From: Flavobacterium psychrophilum
GTDB lineage: Bacteria > Bacteroidota > Bacteroidia > Flavobacteriales > Flavobacteriaceae
Length of the DNA: 37,097 bases
Direction of reading: 5' to 3'
Assembly: GCA_945860385.1 (NCBI GenBank)
Contig: CAMAQD010000027.1
Span: 1-37,097 of the forward strand
Made by a program: the position numbers and the translations under genes. The notes beneath the pieces were generated by a model. That model had not been told where the DNA came from, made no database searches, and saw only the letters and a program-made list of their open reading frames with translations. Every line of letters starts with the position of its first letter. Position 1 is the stretch's first letter. Of the stretch, positions 32,736 to 37,097 are shown piece after piece.

Positions 32736-33110
32736 TTATTTCTTTATAATTTTATCTAAAACTGCTTTTTCCGAATAGTTTATCACGTTAAGAGTGATTT
32801 CTTGATTTTGAACTGTTTTGCCCTCGATAACATATAGTTTTCCGTTTCCGACAGCTTTGTTGCTTTTATCAAAATCAACATCGCCATATTTCAAACAGTT
32901 TTTGATATCGATGGTATCGATCCATTTTTCGGCTAATATTTGGGATGCTTGATTGGAATAATAAAAAGGTTTATTCCTTAAATCATTTAAAACTCTGGCA
33001 TTTGGAAAATAATTGCAACGGGTATCTTTTCCGCTGAATATAGCTGCAACAACAAAAGATCCCATTATTAATCCTACTAAATAATAGGCAAAGCGATGTA
33101 CAAACTTCAT
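32736..33110 (-). CDS. DUF4258 domain protein
   Basis: 124 residues with one N-terminal membrane helix (FAYYLVGLIMGSFVVAAIF). After it comes CNYFPNARVLNDLRNKPFYY and a compact domain (DIKNCLKYGDVDFDKSNKAV) typical of the flavobacterial DUF4258 type. Function is unknown. It follows the alanine dehydrogenase gene by 35 bp on the same strand, so the two may be co-transcribed. Confidence 0.8.
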   Translation of the reverse strand: MKFVHRFAYYLVGLIMGSFVVAAIFSGKDTRCNYFPNARVLNDLRNKPFYYSNQASQILAEKWIDTIDIKNCLKYGDVDFDKSNKAVGNGKLYVIEGKTVQNQEITLNVINYSEKAVLDKIIKK

Positions 33111-33145
33111 ATTTTAATTTTTGGCAAATATAAAAGAAACTTTAG

Positions 33146-34339
33146 TTAAAACACGATTAAATTTATATCGCTATTGGGTAAATCAAACCAATCGCCAATC
33201 ACTTTGTTGGTCAGTATTCCGTGGTACAAATAGACTCCGTTTTTTAAACCGTTGTTGCATCGGATGGCACTTTCGATTCCCCCATCTTCGGCAATTTGCA
33301 ACAAATAAGGAGTGATGATATTGCTGATAGAAAGAGAAGCCGTTTTGGAATATCGAGAGGGAATGTTGGGAACGCAATAATGCAAAACGTTACTCTTAAT
33401 AAAGGTTGGTTTCTCGTGTGAAGTTACTTCAGAAGTTTCAAAACAGCCTCCTGTATCAATGCTTACGTCTACAATTACAGCGCCTCTTTTCATATGTTCG
33501 ACCATAGTCTCTGTCACAATAACTGGGCAACGTTCATTACCGCGCATCGCGCCAATAGCCACATCGCATCTTCTCAAGGCTTTTAATAGAGATTTGGGTT
33601 GTATGGTAGAGGTGAAAATACGTTGGTTTAAATTGTTTTGCAAACGGCGTAGTTTTCGAATCGAATTGTCAAAAACTTTCACGTTGGCACCCAATCCAAT
33701 AGCGGTTTTAGCAGCAAATTCACCCACCGTTCCTGCGCCAAGAATCACCACATCAGTAGGAGGGACGCCAGTAATATTACCAAATAATAATCCTTTTCCG
33801 AATTCATTTGTAATCATCAGTTCAGCAGCAATTAAAATTGAAGCAGTTCCGGCTATTTCGCTCAACGATTTCACGGCAGGATAGGAACCATCTTCGTCCT
33901 TTATGTATTCCAATGCTAAAGCTGTTATTTTTTTCTTGGCTAAAGCTTCAAAATAAATTTTCTTCCTTGTTTTGATTTGAATGGCCGAAATAATAATTGA
34001 ATTGGGATTCATCATTTCTATTTCAGCCAAACTAGCCGGTTCGACTTTTAAAAGCATCGGGCAGCTAAAGACTTTCTTGGTGTCATTTGTAATTTCAGCA
34101 CCTGCACTGGCATATTCTTTATCGGAATAACTCGAACTTTCTCCGGCTCCAGCTTCAATCATTACGCGATGTCCTTGATACGTCAACGAATTTACTGCGT
34201 CAGGCGTCAGACAAATGCGGCGTTCCTGGTAGCTGGTCTCTTTTGGAATTCCAATAAAGAGTTCGCTTTTATGTCGCGCTATTTCAAGTTTTTCTTCTTG
34301 AGGTATTAACTGTTGCTTCGTGAATGGAGATATTGCCAT
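33146..34339 (-). CDS. ald: Alanine dehydrogenase
   Basis: 397 residues of the alanine dehydrogenase/transhydrogenase family. FIGIPKETSYQERRICLTPD carries the substrate-binding Arg and Lys region; HRVMIEAGAGESSSYSDKEY follows. The NAD-binding fold starts at VVILGAGTVGEFAAKTAIGL. MKRGAVIVDVSIDTGGCFET and VPNIPSRYSKTASLSISNII are conserved active-site stretches. The N-terminal extension (MAISPFTKQQLIPQEEKLEI) is typical of flavobacterial members. It interconverts L-alanine and pyruvate plus ammonia with NAD(H). Confidence 0.92.
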   Translation of the reverse strand: MAISPFTKQQLIPQEEKLEIARHKSELFIGIPKETSYQERRICLTPDAVNSLTYQGHRVMIEAGAGESSSYSDKEYASAGAEITNDTKKVFSCPMLLKVEPASLAEIEMMNPNSIIISAIQIKTRKKIYFEALAKKKITALALEYIKDEDGSYPAVKSLSEIAGTASILIAAELMITNEFGKGLLFGNITGVPPTDVVILGAGTVGEFAAKTAIGLGANVKVFDNSIRKLRRLQNNLNQRIFTSTIQPKSLLKALRRCDVAIGAMRGNERCPVIVTETMVEHMKRGAVIVDVSIDTGGCFETSEVTSHEKPTFIKSNVLHYCVPNIPSRYSKTASLSISNIITPYLLQIAEDGGIESAIRCNNGLKNGVYLYHGILTNKVIGDWFDLPNSDINLIVF

Positions 34340-34402
34340 TGTTTGGTAAAATTAGAGGGACAATTTACATAAAAAGTTTAAAATGAGACAATTTTGATGG
34401 AT

Positions 34403-34810
34403 TTAAATTAACGATAAGGAGCGTTTTCCATCAGGAAGTAAAACGATTCTAATCACCGAATGCAAATCGGGAATAAGGTTAGGGATTTTTTCGGCCCATT
34501 CAATAAAACACCAATTGCCAGAATAAAAATATTCGTCAGCTCCCATATCCAATGCTTCTGTTTCAATTTTTAATCTATAAAAATCAAAATGATAAACAAT
34601 CTGATTGTTAGTGGTCTGGTATTCATTAACTAAAGAAAAAGTAGGACTACTTGTGGTACCATTTACGCCTAGTGTTTTCGCCAAAGCTTTAATCAAAGTG
34701 GTTTTTCCAACGCCCATTTCTCCGTGAAAAAGAATTACTTTATTCGGATTCTGTGCTACAATTTGTTGAGCAACTTCATTAATTTCGTCTAATGAAAAAA
34801 TAATATTCAT
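34403..34810 (-). CDS. tsaE: tRNA N6-threonylcarbamoyladenosine biosynthesis ATPase TsaE
   Basis: 135 residues from ATG 34810; an upstream TTG at 34819 is less likely as a start. Walker A is at residues 30-38 (GEMGVGKTT). The family motifs TSSPTFSLVNEY, YHFDFYRL and FIEWAEKIPNLIP follow in the right order. TsaE works with TsaD and TsaB to make t6A37 in ANN-decoding tRNAs. It lies between porX and ald on the same strand; the porX-tsaE-ald order is common in flavobacteria (recalled). Confidence 0.94.
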   Translation of the reverse strand: MNIIFSLDEINEVAQQIVAQNPNKVILFHGEMGVGKTTLIKALAKTLGVNGTTSSPTFSLVNEYQTTNNQIVYHFDFYRLKIETEALDMGADEYFYSGNWCFIEWAEKIPNLIPDLHSVIRIVLLPDGKRSLSLI

Positions 34811-34885
34811 TCTATTCAAAGTTTATTTTAAATCAAATCTGCAACCTGCCTTCTGCTATCTGCAAACTAAAATCTGCAATCTGAA

Positions 34886-36439
34886 TTATTTTGGATTGAA
34901 AATCAAAAACGGAATAATCATTTCTTCCAGCGAAATGCCACCGTGTTGATAGGTATTTTTATAATAACTCACATAATGATTGTAGTTGTTCACATAGGCC
35001 AAAAACAAATCATTTTTTGCAAAAATATAAGAACTGCTCATATTTATGGTAGGTAAACCAATATTTTTTGGTTCTTTCACTGCATAAACATCTTTTTGTT
35101 CATACGTCAAACTGCGTCCTGTTTTGTAGCGTAAATTCAGGCTCGTGTTTTTATCTCCAATTACTTTCGAAGGATTTTTTACGTTTATGGTTCCGTGATC
35201 CGTGGTCAAAATCAATTTGAAACCCAATTTCTGAGCTTGCTGAATGATTTCTAAAAGCGGCGAATTCTTGAACCAACTCAAAGTCAAAGAGCGATATGCT
35301 TTATCGTCTGAAGCGAGTTCTTTTACCACATCCATTTCGGTTTTGGCGTGCGAAAGCATATCGACAAAATTGTAAACCACCGTAACCAAGTCGTTGTCTT
35401 TTAATGTCTTAAAGTTATCAACCAGTCTTTTTCCTCCGGCAAGATTGGTGATTTTAAAATAATCTTGCTTAATATTTAATCCCAATCGCTTAAGATGAGC
35501 TGTTAAAAATTCGGCTTCATATAAGTTTTTTCCGCCTTCTTCGGGATCGTTTTTCCAATATTGTGGAAACTGTTTCTCCATTTCGAGTGGCGTCAATCCT
35601 GAGAAAATAGCGTTTCGGGCGTATTGAGTGGCCGTTGGTAAAATAGCATAATACGGAACTTCTTTTTCTAGTTTATAGTGATTTCCAACCACATTTTCAA
35701 ACACTTTCCATTGGTCGTAACGCAAATTATCGATGACAACAAACAAAATAGGTTTGTCTTTTTTGACGATTTCAGGAACTACTAATTCGCGGAACAAAGT
35801 GTGTGATTGTATGGGTTTATCCGCTTTGGGAGCAAACCAATTTTCATAATTGCGTTCGATAAATTTCCCGAATTGCGAATTGGCTTCGGCTTTTTGCGAT
35901 TCCAATATTTCTATCATTCCCTGGTCGTCGATGTTTTCGAGTTCCAGTTCCCAGAAAATCAATTTTTTATACAATTCTACCCAATCTTCATAGGAATTGA
36001 CCATTGCCATATCCATCGAAATTTTGCGGAATTCTTTCTGATAATCCAAAGTTGTTTTCTGCGAAATCAATCTCGAATGATCCAAATTCTTTTTCAAACT
36101 TAACAAAATCTGGTTTGGATTGACCGGTTTGATCAAATAATCGGCAATTTTGGAGCCAATTGCTTCTTCCATAATATACTCTTCTTCGCTCTTGGTAATC
36201 ATAATCATCGGGATAGAAGATTTCTTTTCCTTCATTTCCGAAAGGGTTTCCAAGCCGCTCATTCCAGGCATATTTTCGTCCAAAAAGACAATATCAAAGT
36301 TTTCGTTGTCAAAAATATCAATCGCGTCACGTCCGTTATTGCAAGTGGTGACACTGTAATTTTTCTTTTCCAGAAATAAAATATGTGGTTTTAGGTAGTC
36401 AATTTCGTCATCGACCCAAAGTATTTTTATCTTGTCCAT
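34886..36439 (-). CDS. porX: T9SS response regulator PorX (REC plus PglZ phosphatase-like domain)
   Basis: 517 residues. The receiver domain covers residues 1-120, with acidic Asp10/Asp11, phospho-acceptor Asp54 (FLDENMPG), Thr82 and Lys104. A helical linker follows to about 220. The PglZ/alkaline-phosphatase-like domain covers about 230-517: VVIDNLRYDQW (metal ligand Asp237), LPTATQYARNAIF with Thr271 at the nucleophile position, NFVDMLSHAKTEMD and LTTDHGTINVKNPS. PorX is phosphorylated by PorY and controls type IX secretion; its second domain hydrolyses oligonucleotides in the studied homologue. A T9SS cargo gene lies 20 kb away in this window. Its ATG is preceded by a TACTTTTG -7-like element. 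Confidence 0.95.
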   Translation of the reverse strand: MDKIKILWVDDEIDYLKPHILFLEKKNYSVTTCNNGRDAIDIFDNENFDIVFLDENMPGMSGLETLSEMKEKKSSIPMIMITKSEEEYIMEEAIGSKIADYLIKPVNPNQILLSLKKNLDHSRLISQKTTLDYQKEFRKISMDMAMVNSYEDWVELYKKLIFWELELENIDDQGMIEILESQKAEANSQFGKFIERNYENWFAPKADKPIQSHTLFRELVVPEIVKKDKPILFVVIDNLRYDQWKVFENVVGNHYKLEKEVPYYAILPTATQYARNAIFSGLTPLEMEKQFPQYWKNDPEEGGKNLYEAEFLTAHLKRLGLNIKQDYFKITNLAGGKRLVDNFKTLKDNDLVTVVYNFVDMLSHAKTEMDVVKELASDDKAYRSLTLSWFKNSPLLEIIQQAQKLGFKLILTTDHGTINVKNPSKVIGDKNTSLNLRYKTGRSLTYEQKDVYAVKEPKNIGLPTINMSSSYIFAKNDLFLAYVNNYNHYVSYYKNTYQHGGISLEEMIIPFLIFNPK

Positions 36440-36459
36440 AATTGTAAGTAAATAGTATT

Positions 36460-36467
36460 CAAAAGTA
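36460..36467 (-). promoter_or_regulatory. Candidate -7 element of porX
   Basis: On the minus strand TACTTTTG matches TAnnTTTG, 20 bases before the ATG. No matching -33 TTG at 19 bases is seen. Confidence 0.45.
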
Positions 36468-36659
36468 ATAAATCTTATGCCAAATTACTTTTTTTATATC
36501 GGGAATTGGGTAATTTGATGATAATTTAATATTATTTTAAGGTATTGGAAAAAAAGGTTTTTTGATTTTTATGGAGAAATGCCAAATGTCATAAAGGTAA
36601 AGAAGGAAAGACCTTGGAAAGGTTAAATATTTATAGAAATAATATTCGATTTGCACAGT

Positions 36660-36710
36660 GACCCCAGCGGGGTCTTATGTTTTCCTATCGAATGCAACCC
36701 CGCTGGGGTT
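36660..36710. repeat. Paired GC-rich palindromes
   Basis: gacccc-agc-ggggtc (36660-36674) and aacccc-gct-ggggtt (36696-36710) are two near-identical hairpins with opposite loops, 21 bp apart, so each can fold alone or pair with the other. The GC content stands out in an AT-rich gap. I recall similar CCCCAGCGGGG/CCCCGCTGGGG pairs between genes in other flavobacteria. The gap from 36440 to 36930 holds no gene that I can see. Confidence 0.75.
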
Positions 36711-36744
36711 GGTAGTTCGTGATATTTTGGCTACTACACATATT

Positions 36745-36761
36745 GAAATCCGGTGGATTTC
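36745..36761. repeat. gaaatcc-ggt-ggatttc hairpin
   Basis: A perfect 7-bp inverted repeat with a 3-base loop follows the paired palindromes, probably part of the same composite intergenic repeat. Confidence 0.6.
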
Positions 36762-36930
36762 CCAGAAAAGGTTTTAAGTAGGGAAAATAAATTGTTGTTT
36801 TACATTTTGTAGGAATTATTTAATATATTTGGAAGTAATTTAAGTGAAAGACAAAGCACAGCAATTTCCGAGCTATTAGTCGGATGGCTGAAGAATTATA
36901 TATTAGTTACCAATCATTATTAGACAAACT

Positions 36931-37097
36931 ATGCAATTATTAGACGAAACAGAATTTGAAAAGTACGTTAGAGCGAATTACAAGTTAATCTTAACAAATG
37001 ATTCCTCTTCAATAAGTGAAGATTACTCTGGACATTGTGATAATTGTCATAGAGATGTTTATTTAAGAATCGGTTCTCGTTGGAATTCTCAAGCTTA
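36931..37097 (+). CDS. Start of a hypothetical gene, cut by the window end
   Basis: Open from ATG 36931 to the end of the window (55 codons, no stop). It begins MQLLDETEFEKYVRANYK and contains SGHCDNCHRDVYLRIGSRWN, where the CDNC pair and nearby His could be half of a zinc ribbon. The codon pattern is clean and the stretch is hydrophilic. No family is recognised. Confidence 0.55.
   Translation, partial: MQLLDETEFEKYVRANYKLILTNDSSSISEDYSGHCDNCHRDVYLRIGSRWNSQA

Overview
The window comes from a Bacteroidetes chromosome, most likely a Flavobacterium or close relative. The evidence is AT-rich DNA, promoters of the TTG-N19-TAnnTTTG type, few Shine-Dalgarno sites, a secreted protein with a C-terminal type IX secretion (T9SS) sorting tail, the T9SS regulator PorX, and several families typical of flavobacteria (DUF4258, DUF4386, DUF4328). 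No rRNA, tRNA, integrase, transposase or CRISPR array was seen.

Layout. Positions 1-2750 hold the tail of a broken transporter gene, an ArsR-type regulator with an old-yellow-enzyme reductase, two arrays of an 11-bp tandem repeat, and a cysteine-rich copper-storage-like protein. Positions 2979-6580 hold six small one-gene modules on the minus strand (small membrane and secreted proteins, DUF4386, NTF2-like, RDD, DUF4328), separated by partly repeated intergenic sequences, like an accessory gene array. Positions 6581-10584 hold a tightly overlapping six-gene minus-strand operon. In transcription order it encodes a protein with the helical domain of 5-hmdU DNA kinases, a thymidylate-synthase-like enzyme, Nmad1, a TIR-domain protein, Nmad2 and a single-pass membrane protein. 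This looks like a chromosomal pyrimidine-hypermodification system joined to a TIR effector, probably anti-phage, and is the main candidate for an undescribed system.

From 11 kb on the content is mostly core. It includes rpsA (ribosomal protein S1) with a strong promoter, followed by a decayed duplicate of its own 3' end; a secreted leucine-rich T9SS cargo protein; pheT; an aldehyde dehydrogenase/DUF779/AraC group; an RND efflux operon (adaptor, pump, TolC) followed by a bestrophin; and recG. The recG gene carries an in-frame DUF559 endonuclease-like insert of about 148 residues in the middle of its helicase core. After it come a DUF1697 protein, a small membrane protein, a TauE/SafE transporter, a DUF4258 protein, alanine dehydrogenase, tsaE and porX. 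The last 650 bases hold palindromic repeats and the start of a gene cut by the window edge.

All family assignments are from reading the protein sequences. No database search was run.
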